64,000 bases of DNA, taken from the NCBI GenBank assembly GCA_937967375.1, contig CALCJF010000109.1, forward strand, positions 7,366 through 71,365, in the 5' to 3' direction. The notes below the pieces were generated by a model. It saw only the letters and a list, made by a program, of their open reading frames with translations. It had not been told where the DNA came from and made no database searches. This document shows, one piece after another, positions 8,549-16,941 of this stretch. The position numbers and the translations under genes are program-made. Numbering within the stretch: the first letter of the stretch is position 1; each line of letters starts with the position of its first letter. Source of the stretch: an uncultured Leucobacter sp. Its GTDB lineage: Bacteria; Actinomycetota; Actinomycetes; Actinomycetales; Microbacteriaceae.

Positions 8549-8567
8549 CAGCCGAGCCAGTCGGCTG
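8549..8567 (+). terminator. Weak hairpin after ftsY
   Basis: A perfect 7-bp stem (CAGCCGA / TCGGCTG) begins 3 bases after the ftsY stop but has no T-rich tail. It may be a weak terminator or a 3'-end stabiliser. The rest of the gap to 8766 shows nothing further. Confidence 0.3.
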
Positions 8568-8766
8568 AACCGAGTCCGCCGAGCAGACTGCCAGTTCTGC
8601 CGAAGAATCTGCGGCGATGCACCTTACGCTCTCGCTCTCGGCGAAATCTCCAGCCATTCGGGCCAAAAGAGAGTGGACCAGAGGTAGGCCCTGACGGCCG
8701 AGCCAGAAGCGCGACCGCCGAGCCGAATCATCGCCCCATGCGGCAGTATTCGAGAAAGGCAGTGCA

Positions 8767-9615
8767 TTGCAGAACCTCACCGTACTGGGAACCGGAGTGC
8801 TCGGTTCGCAGATCATCTTTCAGGCGGCATACGCGGGCAAGAACGTGGTCGCCTACGATCTCTCAGATGAGATCCTCGAGAAGCTCACGGATCGTTGGGA
8901 GTATCTGAAGGCGGCCTACCGTCGCGATATTGCAGACGCGACCGAGCAGCGGCTCGATGACGCAGTGTCGAGGATCCGCGCGACCTCAGATCTTGCTAGC
9001 GCGCTGAGCGACGCCGACATCGTGATCGAGGCAGTTCCCGAGCGCCTCGATATCAAGCAGCAGACCTGGGAGCGGGTCGGCGAGCTCGCGCCAGAGAAGA
9101 CCATTTTCTGTACGAACTCCTCGACCCTGCTGCCGAGCGATATCGCGCCTTTCACGGGACGGCCAGAGAAGTTTCTCGCCCTGCACTTCGCGAATGAGGT
9201 CTGGAAGTTCAATACGGGCGAGGTGATGGGTCACGCCGGCACTGACCCAGAAGCGTTCGAACAGGTTGCTGAGTTCGCCGAGCAGATCGGCATGGTTCCG
9301 ATCCGCGTGCACAAGGAGCAGCCGGGGTACGTGCTCAACTCCCTGCTGGTGCCCCTGCTGAACGCCGCATCGGCGCTCTTCGTCAAGGGTGTCGCCTCAC
9401 CAGAAGACATCGACAAGACATGGCGCATTGCGACGGGTGCACCGTCGGGCCCGTTCCAAATCTATGACGTGGTCGGCATGATGACTCCCTATAACCTGAG
9501 CAAAGACAGCGCCGACCCAGTGCAACGCGAGTTCGCCGAGATCCTCAAGCGCGATTACATCGACAAGGGCTACCTGGGCAAGGGGTCGGGGCGCGGTTTC
9601 TACGACTATCGCTGA
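8767..9615 (+). CDS. 3-hydroxyacyl-CoA dehydrogenase (stand-alone)
   Basis: A 282-residue cytoplasmic NAD-dependent dehydrogenase that oxidises the 3-hydroxyl of acyl-CoA in beta-oxidation or butyrate-type metabolism. The N-terminal Rossmann motif (LGTGVLGSQI), the Asp that selects NAD (AYDLSD), FCTNSSTLLPSDIA and the active-site segment LALHFANEVWKF are present, followed by the helical 3HCDH C-terminal domain. It starts with TTG at 8767, supported by GAGAAAGG 7 bases upstream; no ATG or GTG in frame is better placed. It has no fatty-acid genes next to it, so its exact substrate is open. It converges on the AlkD-like gene with 25 bases between. Confidence 0.88.
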   Translation: MQNLTVLGTGVLGSQIIFQAAYAGKNVVAYDLSDEILEKLTDRWEYLKAAYRRDIADATEQRLDDAVSRIRATSDLASALSDADIVIEAVPERLDIKQQTWERVGELAPEKTIFCTNSSTLLPSDIAPFTGRPEKFLALHFANEVWKFNTGEVMGHAGTDPEAFEQVAEFAEQIGMVPIRVHKEQPGYVLNSLLVPLLNAASALFVKGVASPEDIDKTWRIATGAPSGPFQIYDVVGMMTPYNLSKDSADPVQREFAEILKRDYIDKGYLGKGSGRGFYDYR

Positions 9616-9640
9616 TTCTCGCGGGCCCTGGGGCGCCGCC

Positions 9641-10336
9641 TCAGTCGCGCGATGCGACGAGACGTCTGCGCCCCGGGGCCTCGACGAACCGCTCGATCTC
9701 TTTCTTTGCGCCACGCCCGAGCGATGCCTTTCGCTTATCGCCGCTCTCGATGAGCGCGTCGCAGAGGGTCAGCGCGCGATCCCGCGCGACCAAATCGCGC
9801 TGCCCGATCTCGCGCAACGCCCAGTCGACGGCCTTCCTCACGTGTGGCCTCGCATCGCCTGCGGCGGCATCGATGTGGGACAGGTAGCGATCTCGCTGCT
9901 CGTCTGACATGGTCTTCTCGTGTGTTGCCGCTGACGCGATCAGAGCGAAAGCAGCGCGCCTCGTATATAGAGGCGCAGCTTCGAACCACGTGTCGACCAG
10001 CGCGGGGTAGCCCGGCATCTGCAGCAAGAGATTGTTGCAGAGATGATCGCAGAGATCCCACGATTGCACGTCGGCGACGAGAGCCTCCGCATCGCCCGCG
10101 GTAAGTTCGCTCGGCACGAACACAAGCGCGGCCAGCAGCCTCGCCTCGTGCAGCCCCGTCGACCACAGTTCTTTTGCCAGCGACGAGGATCGGCCCGCCC
10201 GTTTCGCGATGCGGCGAATATCGGGCAGCGCGACCCCGATGCTGCTCTCTTCGGGAATGCCGAGCCTCGCGACCCGCTGCTTGCGTTCGGGGGAGGCGTG
10301 GCGCTCGAGTTCTGCGAGTACCTCGTCGAGGTTCAT
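9641..10336 (-). CDS. DNA alkylation repair protein (AlkD-like HEAT-repeat glycosylase)
   Basis: The 231-residue protein matches the AlkC/AlkD superfamily, which removes N3- and N7-alkylated purines by wrapping DNA in HEAT-like helical repeats. The motif SWDLCDHLCNNLL holds the Trp and Asp expected in the AlkD active-site cleft, and DARPHVRKAVDWALREIGQRD is the usual C-terminal repeat. The ATG at 10336 is preceded by AGAGGAG. It is a single gene, divergent from ffh with 70 bases between. Confidence 0.88.
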   Translation of the reverse strand: MNLDEVLAELERHASPERKQRVARLGIPEESSIGVALPDIRRIAKRAGRSSSLAKELWSTGLHEARLLAALVFVPSELTAGDAEALVADVQSWDLCDHLCNNLLLQMPGYPALVDTWFEAAPLYTRRAAFALIASAATHEKTMSDEQRDRYLSHIDAAAGDARPHVRKAVDWALREIGQRDLVARDRALTLCDALIESGDKRKASLGRGAKKEIERFVEAPGRRRLVASRD

Positions 10337-10391
10337 GGGTCTCCTCTGTGAGTGTTTGTTTCATTCTGCCTGATGACCCAAAATCGCGCGG

Positions 10392-10397
10392 TAGGCT
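10392..10397 (+). promoter_or_regulatory. -10 element TAGGCT of ffh
   Basis: TAGGCT ends 9 bases before the ffh ATG, and no Shine-Dalgarno sequence lies between. The transcript probably starts at or within 3 bases of the start codon, making ffh a leaderless message. The same hexamer precedes murI and the aspartate-dehydrogenase-like gene. Confidence 0.55.
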
Positions 10398-10406
10398 GTT
10401 CTCACT

Positions 10407-11975
10407 ATGGCTACTTTCGGAAACCTCTCGCAGCGGCTCACCGACACCTTCAAGAACCTTCGTTCGAAGGGCAAGCTTTCTGCCGCTGATGTCGATGGCA
10501 CTGTGCGCGAGATTCGTCGCGCCCTGCTCGAGGCCGACGTCTCGCTTGACGTTGTGAAGGACTTCACCGGCAAGGTGCGCGAGCGCGCGCTCGGCGATGA
10601 GGTGAACAAGGCGCTGAACCCGGCGCAACAGGTCGTGCAGATCGTCAACGAAGAGCTCGTTGAGATTCTCGGCGGCGAGCAGCGCCGCCTGCAGTTTGCG
10701 AAGCAGCCGCCGACCGTGATCATGCTTGCGGGCCTGCAGGGTGCAGGCAAGACGACGCTTGCCGGCAAGCTCGCAAAGTGGCTGAAAGACCAGGGCCACA
10801 CCCCGTTGCTCGTCGCGTGTGACCTGCAGCGCCCGAACGCAGTCACCCAGCTCGGCGTCGTCGCCGAGCAGGCCGGTGCCGCATTCTTCGCCCCCGAGCC
10901 GGGCAACGGTGTCGGCGACCCCGTGAAAGTCGCGCAGGCTGGCGTTGCAGAAGCGAAGACCAAGCAGCACGATTTCGTCATCATCGATACTGCGGGTCGA
11001 CTCGGCGTGGACGCCGAGATGATGAAGCAGGCGAGCGATATTCGCAAGGCGACGAACCCAGACGAGGTGCTCTTCGTCATCGACTCGCTCATCGGCCAAG
11101 ACGCCGTCGCAACTGCGAAGGCGTTCCAAGAGGGCGTCGACTTCACGGGTGTCGTGCTCACGAAGCTTGATGGTGATCAGCGCGGTGGCGCGGCTCTCTC
11201 GATCCGTGGCACGACGGGCAGGCCGATCCTTTTCGCATCAACCGGCGAGGGCCTTGGCGACTTCGAACCTTTCTACCCTGACCGCATGGCGAGCCGCATT
11301 CTCGACCTGGGTGACATCCTCACGCTGATCGAGCAAGCGCAGAGCACCTTCGACGAAGAAGAGGCACGCAAGCTCGCTGAGAAGATTGCGACCGAGTCGT
11401 TCACGCTTGACGACTTCTTGAAGCAGATGCAGCAGCTGCGAGGCGCTGGATCGATCAAGAAGATGATGGGCATGTTGCCTGGCATGGGCAAGATGAAAGA
11501 TCAGCTCGAGAACTTCGACGAGCGCGAGATCGTGCGCACCGAGGCGATCATTCAGTCGATGACGAAGGCCGAGCGGCAGAACCCGAAGATGCTGAACGGC
11601 TCGCGCAGGCTGCGTATCGCCAAGGGGTCGGGCACGACCGTGACCGAGGTCAACTCGCTGGTGACCCGTTTTGAGCAGGCCGCCAAGATGATGAAGACGG
11701 TTGCCAAGGGTGGAGTGCCGCAGATTCCTGGCATGGGACCAATGCCGGGGATGGGCGGTGGCTACGCTGGCAAGAAGAAGCAGCAGGTCAAGGGCAAGGG
11801 CGCGAAGCGCTCGGGCAACCCGGCGAAGCGCGCCGCAGAGGCGTCGGGCAAACCGGTGGCCTCGAACGCGGGCGGTTCGGGCTTTGGGTTGGGCGCTGCG
11901 GGTGGCGCTGGCGGCGCGCAGCCGAGCGCAGCCGACCTTGCTCAGCTGCAGCAGATGCTCGGTGGCAGAGGCTAA
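10407..11975 (+). CDS. ffh: Signal recognition particle GTPase Ffh
   Basis: A 522-residue protein that binds signal peptides and 4.5S RNA and delivers ribosomes to FtsY. N domain at 1-90; G domain with LQGAGKTTLAGKLAKWL, DTAGRLGVD, TKLDGDQRGG and GEGLGDFEPF; M domain from about 325 with MMGMLPGMGKMKDQ and GSRRLRIAKGSGTTVTEVN. The C-terminal 80 residues are rich in Gly, Ala and Lys, longer than in E. coli and common in actinobacteria. The following gene starts at the very next base after its stop. Confidence 0.96.
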   Translation: MATFGNLSQRLTDTFKNLRSKGKLSAADVDGTVREIRRALLEADVSLDVVKDFTGKVRERALGDEVNKALNPAQQVVQIVNEELVEILGGEQRRLQFAKQPPTVIMLAGLQGAGKTTLAGKLAKWLKDQGHTPLLVACDLQRPNAVTQLGVVAEQAGAAFFAPEPGNGVGDPVKVAQAGVAEAKTKQHDFVIIDTAGRLGVDAEMMKQASDIRKATNPDEVLFVIDSLIGQDAVATAKAFQEGVDFTGVVLTKLDGDQRGGAALSIRGTTGRPILFASTGEGLGDFEPFYPDRMASRILDLGDILTLIEQAQSTFDEEEARKLAEKIATESFTLDDFLKQMQQLRGAGSIKKMMGMLPGMGKMKDQLENFDEREIVRTEAIIQSMTKAERQNPKMLNGSRRLRIAKGSGTTVTEVNSLVTRFEQAAKMMKTVAKGGVPQIPGMGPMPGMGGGYAGKKKQQVKGKGAKRSGNPAKRAAEASGKPVASNAGGSGFGLGAAGGAGGAQPSAADLAQLQQMLGGRG

Positions 11976-13130
11976 GTGCAACCCCCGCGCGACGAGCGGC
12001 TCGCACAGTTTCGCGCCGAGTGGCCGCGCCATGTGAGCTGGGCCGAGGTGCGGGCCGATGATCCTGAGGCGTTTCGCATGGCCGCCAGAGGCGGCCTGAT
12101 CCTGCTCGCTGCTGTGCCGTTGTCTTTGCTCGGCATGAGTCTGGTCATGGATGTTCCGTTCAAGATATCGATGCCAGGGTGGCTCGATTTGATTCGCCCG
12201 CTGATTTACATTGTTTCGGTGTGGGGCAGCATCATGATGTGGATCGGTGGGCTCGTCATGCTGACGATGCCGCGCGACGCGAGGCGTGCAATCGCTATCA
12301 AGCGCTTCGCCTCGGTGCGCGACCTCGGCTTCATGCGTTTTGGCTTTGCGCCACCGCGGGCGGGCATCATGTTCGCCGAGGGATCCGCGGTTCAGTTGCC
12401 GCGCAGGCTGCGTGAGCAGTCGTGGGTGGCAAAGCTGTCAGCGAAACCTGCGCCCGCCACTGCAGACGGCGCGGACAACGCGACCAAGCCGCTCTTTCAG
12501 GCGCAATTCGCGCTGTGGTCTGGCGGATTCGCATACGAACCGCGGCTGCAGATCGCACTGGCGGCGTATCAGGGCAGCAAGAGCGACCCGAAGGGGCCGC
12601 GCAGCGGCTTTCGCTACATGACGATGACGCTGCCCCGAGACTTGCCGCATATTATGGTCGATTCTCTGCGCAACGGAACCATGCGCAGCCTGCTGCCCGG
12701 CGCTGAACGCATGAGTCTGGAGGGTGACTTCGACAAGCACTTCGCGGTGTACGCGCCGAAGGGCTACGAGCGCGACGCACTCGAACTGCTCACGCCCGAC
12801 GTGATGGCTTGTCTTATTGACTACGGCCGGTCGTGGGATATCGAGATGGTCGAGGACCGCCTGATCGTGGCTTCGAGCAAGGTGCGCAGCTGGAACGATC
12901 GCGACGAGATCACCGCGCTTCTCAGGTTCTCGGAGCTCTTCGGCGAAGAGATTGGGCATCAGGCCGCAACATATTCAGACCCGCGTGCAGCGCACCCCCG
13001 CAGTCAGGTCGCGGTGGGCGGTCAGCGTCTGAAGCGGCGCTCTGCGGCCTGGACAACCGCGATCTTCATCGCGATTGTTGCGGCTATGCTGGCGTTTCCG
13101 CACGTGCTTGGCTGGTTTCTCGATCGGTAG
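11976..13130 (+). CDS. Conserved-type membrane protein of unknown function
   Basis: I do not recognise this 384-residue protein by name. The GTG start abuts the ffh stop, so the two genes are co-transcribed. Two hydrophobic segments lie at about 37-60 and 74-97, and a third at the extreme C-terminus (AAWTTAIFIAIVAAMLAF), giving a large middle domain of about 260 residues probably on one face of the membrane. The stretch LEGDFDKHFAVYAPKGYERDALELLTPDVMACLIDY, of which I cite only DALELLTPDVMACLIDY as diagnostic, is reminiscent of DUF3137-type membrane proteins. Linkage to ffh hints at a role near membrane insertion, but this is a guess. Confidence 0.75.
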   Translation: MQPPRDERLAQFRAEWPRHVSWAEVRADDPEAFRMAARGGLILLAAVPLSLLGMSLVMDVPFKISMPGWLDLIRPLIYIVSVWGSIMMWIGGLVMLTMPRDARRAIAIKRFASVRDLGFMRFGFAPPRAGIMFAEGSAVQLPRRLREQSWVAKLSAKPAPATADGADNATKPLFQAQFALWSGGFAYEPRLQIALAAYQGSKSDPKGPRSGFRYMTMTLPRDLPHIMVDSLRNGTMRSLLPGAERMSLEGDFDKHFAVYAPKGYERDALELLTPDVMACLIDYGRSWDIEMVEDRLIVASSKVRSWNDRDEITALLRFSELFGEEIGHQAATYSDPRAAHPRSQVAVGGQRLKRRSAAWTTAIFIAIVAAMLAFPHVLGWFLDR

Positions 13131-13204
13131 CTTGGGTGGGTCGCGTGCGGGGCAAGCGCGCGCCGCTCCAAGTGCGAGTGGGTCGCCATCTCAGCAACGC
13201 CGCT

Positions 13205-13633
13205 CTACCTATCCGGTTTGTTCGCGCCGCTCTCGTGACTCTCGTCGTGCTCGAACCCGATGAGCCACCGAACGCCGTAGCGGTCAATGAGTTGCCCATC
13301 AGAGGCACCCCACTCGCGCTTCTGAAGTTCGTCGAGCACTTCTCCGTCGACGGCGAGCTGTGCGAACCACTGCGTGCTCGTCTCGGCGTCCGCCGCCCCG
13401 AGCAGGGCGAGGCTGACGCCCCGCATTTCAAGCGTGGCTTCGTGCGCTGCCGCATCGGTCCCATAGAGCTCGACTGGGCCGCTCAGCACTCCGTGCGCGA
13501 TTGCGTCGGCCGGGCCGTCGTCGCGCCCGAAATCGGCGAAGGTATGCAGTGTGAGCTGCCCGCCAAACACGCCGTGGTAGAAGCGCAGGGCCGCTGCCGC
13601 GTTGCCCGGAAACCAGAGGTAGACCGTCTGCAT
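13205..13633 (-). CDS. VOC (glyoxalase/PhnB-like) family protein
   Basis: A 142-residue protein of the vicinal oxygen chelate fold, PhnB-like branch, which binds small ligands or metals in a beta-alpha-beta-beta-beta cup. The opening YLWFPGNAAAALRFYHGVFGG and closing DRYGVRWLIGF are typical. Substrate unknown. The ATG at 13633 follows AAGGAG at good spacing. It lies 57 bases from the stop of the ligase gene, on the same strand, so the two may be co-transcribed. A second family member sits at 25626. Confidence 0.82.
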   Translation of the reverse strand: MQTVYLWFPGNAAAALRFYHGVFGGQLTLHTFADFGRDDGPADAIAHGVLSGPVELYGTDAAAHEATLEMRGVSLALLGAADAETSTQWFAQLAVDGEVLDELQKREWGASDGQLIDRYGVRWLIGFEHDESHESGANKPDR

Positions 13634-13690
13634 TGTGTGCTCCTTAACCTGCTGTCGGATTCGTGAATTCGCCGAGCAGTTCGTTGAGGA

Positions 13691-14884
13691 TTATGCGGGG
13701 GCAGCGGCGCCCAATTGCTCGAGCCCGGCGCTGAACTCGCGCGCAAGCGAGTCGACAACGCCGGCGAGTGCCGAATGCCCCGCTTGGGTGCCGCCGAGTT
13801 GCTCGAAAAGCCGCAGTTGCCGTTCGGCGCTCGTGCCGCCACCTGGCTGCTGGGCGTCGAGTAGCAGCTTGACGTGGGCCAGCTCCGCCTCGCACCCCAG
13901 AGACTCGGCCACGGGCGCAAGCGTTTCAATCAGGCTCGTGATCTCGGAGCGCAGGGGAGCCTGCGATCCATCGTCGCTCGTAATGATATCGGCGTCGAGA
14001 CCATATCTCGCGGCCCGCCACTTGTTTTCACGCACGAACCAGGGGCGCAGGCGGGGTAGTGGCTGCCCGAGATCTGCCTGTCGCTGATAATGCTCGGCAA
14101 GGCATTGGGTCAGCGCGGCGAGTGCCCCGATGCTCGCGAGGGTCGAGGCGCCGTCGCAGAATCGTACTTCGAGGGTTCCCCACTTCGGTGCGGGGCGAAT
14201 GTCCCAGCGCGCCTCGGTCGGTTCGGCAATGATGCCGGTCTTCGCGAGGTCGTCGAGCACGCGTTCTACCCCGGCCCAGTCTTCGACCTCCCACGGCAGC
14301 CCCGCGGTGGGCAGCTGTTGAAAGCGCAGCGTGCGATTCGACGCATATCCGGTCGATTCGCTTGCCCAGAATGGGCTCGAGGCAGAGAGCGCGAGCAGGT
14401 GCGGCAGATGTGTCAAAAGCGCATGCATGATCGGCACGACGCGGTCTTCGCGGTCGATACCGATGTGAATATGCACACCCCAGATCAGCATGTTGCGCCC
14501 CCACCAGCGATACTTCTCGATGAAGCGGTCGTAACGCTCGCTCTCGGTGACGAGTTGCTGATCCCAGCGGCCAAACGGATGACTGCCGGATCCGATCAGC
14601 TCGGCTCCGTGGTTCGAAGCAGCGGTTCGGGCGAGGATCGCCAGCTCGCGAAGGTCTGACGTGGCATCGGCAACGAGACTGTGCGGAGCGGTGACGAGCT
14701 CGATCGTGTTTTGCAGCAGCTCGCCAGTGAGGTGTGGAAATCGTGTAATGGGGAAGCGCTGTTGGAGCGAGGGGAGCAACCTGGGAGCGATGTTCGTCAA
14801 CTCGCGGGTGTGCTGATCCACAAGTGCGAGTTCCCATTCGAGGCCGAGGGTCGAGCGGGGGGAGGGCGCGAACGCAATCGGCAT
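13691..14884 (-). CDS. Carboxylate-amine ligase, YbdK-type glutamate-cysteine ligase
   Basis: A 397-residue member of glutamate-cysteine ligase family 2 (GCS2), ATP-grasp-like enzymes that join glutamate to an amine such as cysteine. Seen are LGLEWELALVD near the start, HIHIGIDREDRVVPIMHALLTHLPHLLALSASSPFW (cited here by HIHIG and ALSASSPFW), and TLEVRFCDG. Many actinobacterial YbdK proteins have unknown physiological products because these organisms make mycothiol rather than glutathione; some relatives serve ergothioneine synthesis. The ATG at 14884 follows AGAGGAG by 8 bases; an upstream in-frame extension does not look coding. It is divergent from the oligopeptide operon. Confidence 0.87.
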   Translation of the reverse strand: MPIAFAPSPRSTLGLEWELALVDQHTRELTNIAPRLLPSLQQRFPITRFPHLTGELLQNTIELVTAPHSLVADATSDLRELAILARTAASNHGAELIGSGSHPFGRWDQQLVTESERYDRFIEKYRWWGRNMLIWGVHIHIGIDREDRVVPIMHALLTHLPHLLALSASSPFWASESTGYASNRTLRFQQLPTAGLPWEVEDWAGVERVLDDLAKTGIIAEPTEARWDIRPAPKWGTLEVRFCDGASTLASIGALAALTQCLAEHYQRQADLGQPLPRLRPWFVRENKWRAARYGLDADIITSDDGSQAPLRSEITSLIETLAPVAESLGCEAELAHVKLLLDAQQPGGGTSAERQLRLFEQLGGTQAGHSALAGVVDSLAREFSAGLEQLGAAAPA

Positions 14885-14992
14885 GATGAGTGCTCCTCTT
14901 CGATCGCGACGGGATACGAGCATCATATTCGTGCGCGTGGGGCCGATCGAAACTCTTTCGTAATCTTTCACCTGACAAGAAACCCTTAATGC

Positions 14993-15030
14993 CATGTACC
15001 ATTTCACATGTCGGATAAATTCTCTACAAT
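14993..15030 (+). promoter_or_regulatory. Oligopeptide operon promoter with overlapping inverted repeat
   Basis: TACAAT (15025-15030) is a near-consensus -10 with TTTCAC (15002-15007) 17 bases upstream as a -35. A perfect inverted repeat CATGT-N8-ACATG (14993-15010) covers that -35 and would be a natural repressor site. The predicted transcript has a leader of about 55 bases with AAAGGTG before the ATG at 15091. Confidence 0.5.
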
Positions 15031-15090
15031 CGCATCCGATGCTCTCGCGCACTCTGCGTTGAGAGAACCCAACGAATCAAAGGTGACTCA

Positions 15091-16854
15091 ATGACTCGAA
15101 AACTTCTCTATTCAACTGCTGCCGTCGCAGCTGCTGCGGCTCTGGTGCTCAGCGGCTGTGCAAACGGAGGAGGCGCCTCCGGTGGCGAGACTGGCGATGC
15201 TCAGACCGGCGGCACATTGAAAGTGCTCGCAAATGGCGATGTCGATCGTATCGATCCGCAGCTGACCGCCTATGTGCCCGTCAACTCAGTCGTGCGCTCA
15301 ATCTCGCGCTCAGTGCTCAGCTACGTGTCATCGAACGAAGAATCGGAGCGCATTGAGCTCACCGGCGACCTCGCGGCTGAGGTGCCGACGCCGAGCGACG
15401 ACGGCCTCACCTACGAGGTCAAGCTGCGCGACGGCATTACCTGGGATGCGCCCGACGGAGCTCGCGACATCGTCGCCGCAGACTTCGAGCGCGGCATCAA
15501 GCGCATCTGCAATCCGCACATCGGGGCGGCCCTTGGCAGCTACTTCATCAACCTGATCGAGGGCATGCCCGAGTTCTGCGACGGTTTTGCGGCGGTTGCG
15601 CCAGAAGCCGAAGCGATGAAGGACTACATCGAGAACAACGACATCTCGGGCATCGAGACCCCGGACGACAAGACCGTCATCTTCAAGCTCGTCGAGCCCG
15701 CATCGGATTTCACCTCGATGCTGAGCCTGCCGACCGCGAACCCCGCGGCGATCGAGTCACTCGACTACCTGCCCGATTCGCCCGAATACCGCGCCAACTT
15801 CGTCGCCTCCGGCCCGTACAAGATCAAAGAGCACACGCCAGACGTCAAGCTGCTGCTCGTGCGCAACGAAGCATGGAAGGCCGACAGTGATCCGCTGCGC
15901 AAGGCCTACGTCGATGAGATCGAGATGACCATGGGCGTCGAGGGCGACGCCGCCATGCAGCAGCTGCAGGCTGGCTCTGCCGACGTGCTGTTCGACATCC
16001 AGCCCAGCCCCGCGAACATTCAGCAGCTCGTCGCGGCGAACGACACCAAGTTCACCACGATGGAGAACGGCGGCATCGACCAGTTCATGTGGATCAACAC
16101 GAAGACCAGTAACAACGGCGGTGCCCTGCAGAACCTGAAGGTGCGCGAGGCGTTGCAGTACGCGATCGACAAGCCTGCGGTGCAGCAGGTCATGGGCGGC
16201 GAGCAGATCGCGACCGTGACGAACGGCATCTTCGGCCCCGGCATCAACGGCTACAAGCCTTTCTCCGCATTCGGTGATGAGAGTGGCAAGGCAGATCCCG
16301 AGAAGGCGAAGGAGCTGCTGGCAGAGGCTGGAGTCTCGAACCTCACCCTGAAGTTCCCTTACCGCAACCTTGGTAGCCAGCCCGACATCGCGCAGACGGT
16401 TCAGGCGAGCCTCGAAGAGGCGGGCATTACCGTTGAGCTGTTCCCCGTGCCGCCGACCGACTACTACGCGAACTTCATGACGAACCCTGAGAACGCAACG
16501 AGCGGTGCCTGGGATATCGCGCTCGTCGGCTGGTCGCCTGACTGGGTCGGCGGGGCAGCGCGCAGCGTCTTCCAGGCGCAGTTCACATTTGATGGCACCC
16601 CGCAGTCGTACAACTACGTCGACTACAACAACGATGAGGCAAACAAGCTTGCCGCTGAGGCGCTCGCCGCGGCGACCCCTGAAGAAGCAGCAGAGCTTTG
16701 GCATCAGGTCGACCAGACCGTGATGGCTGATTCTCCTGTCGTCAGCATCGTTGCCCGTAAGAAGGCGAATTACCACTCAGACCGTGTGCAGAACTTCCAG
16801 ATCTACGCACTGGCTCAGAACGGTGACTGGGCAAACATCTGGCTGAAGCAATAG
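15091..16854 (+). CDS. Oligopeptide ABC transporter substrate-binding lipoprotein (SBP family 5)
   Basis: A 587-residue extracellular binding protein of the OppA/DppA family that delivers peptides to the permease encoded downstream. The signal peptide ends in the lipobox LSGC, so it should be lipid-anchored. The SBP_bac_5 core is recognisable from GGTLKVLANGDVDRIDP, through NLKVREALQYAIDKPAVQQV, to the closing DWANIWLKQ. It heads a six-gene operon in which transport is coupled to two proline-directed peptidases, so short proline-containing peptides are the likely cargo. A strong hairpin separates it from the ATPase gene and may raise its relative expression. Confidence 0.93.
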   Translation: MTRKLLYSTAAVAAAAALVLSGCANGGGASGGETGDAQTGGTLKVLANGDVDRIDPQLTAYVPVNSVVRSISRSVLSYVSSNEESERIELTGDLAAEVPTPSDDGLTYEVKLRDGITWDAPDGARDIVAADFERGIKRICNPHIGAALGSYFINLIEGMPEFCDGFAAVAPEAEAMKDYIENNDISGIETPDDKTVIFKLVEPASDFTSMLSLPTANPAAIESLDYLPDSPEYRANFVASGPYKIKEHTPDVKLLLVRNEAWKADSDPLRKAYVDEIEMTMGVEGDAAMQQLQAGSADVLFDIQPSPANIQQLVAANDTKFTTMENGGIDQFMWINTKTSNNGGALQNLKVREALQYAIDKPAVQQVMGGEQIATVTNGIFGPGINGYKPFSAFGDESGKADPEKAKELLAEAGVSNLTLKFPYRNLGSQPDIAQTVQASLEEAGITVELFPVPPTDYYANFMTNPENATSGAWDIALVGWSPDWVGGAARSVFQAQFTFDGTPQSYNYVDYNNDEANKLAAEALAAATPEEAAELWHQVDQTVMADSPVVSIVARKKANYHSDRVQNFQIYALAQNGDWANIWLKQ

Positions 16855-16868
16855 CTAGAACGCCCAGT

Positions 16869-16902
16869 CGTGGTGGCGGCGCGAACTCGTGCCGCCACCA
16901 CG
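16869..16902 (+). other. Strong intra-operon hairpin between binding protein and ATPase genes
   Basis: A perfect 12-bp stem (CGTGGTGGCGGC / GCCGCCACCACG) with a 10-base loop lies 14 bases after the binding-protein stop. It has no T tail, so it is more likely a 3'-end protector or partial attenuator than a full terminator. Confidence 0.6.
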
Positions 16903-16941
16903 CACTCGTTCGTGAGTAGGAAGTTCGATGAGGAGTGATTG

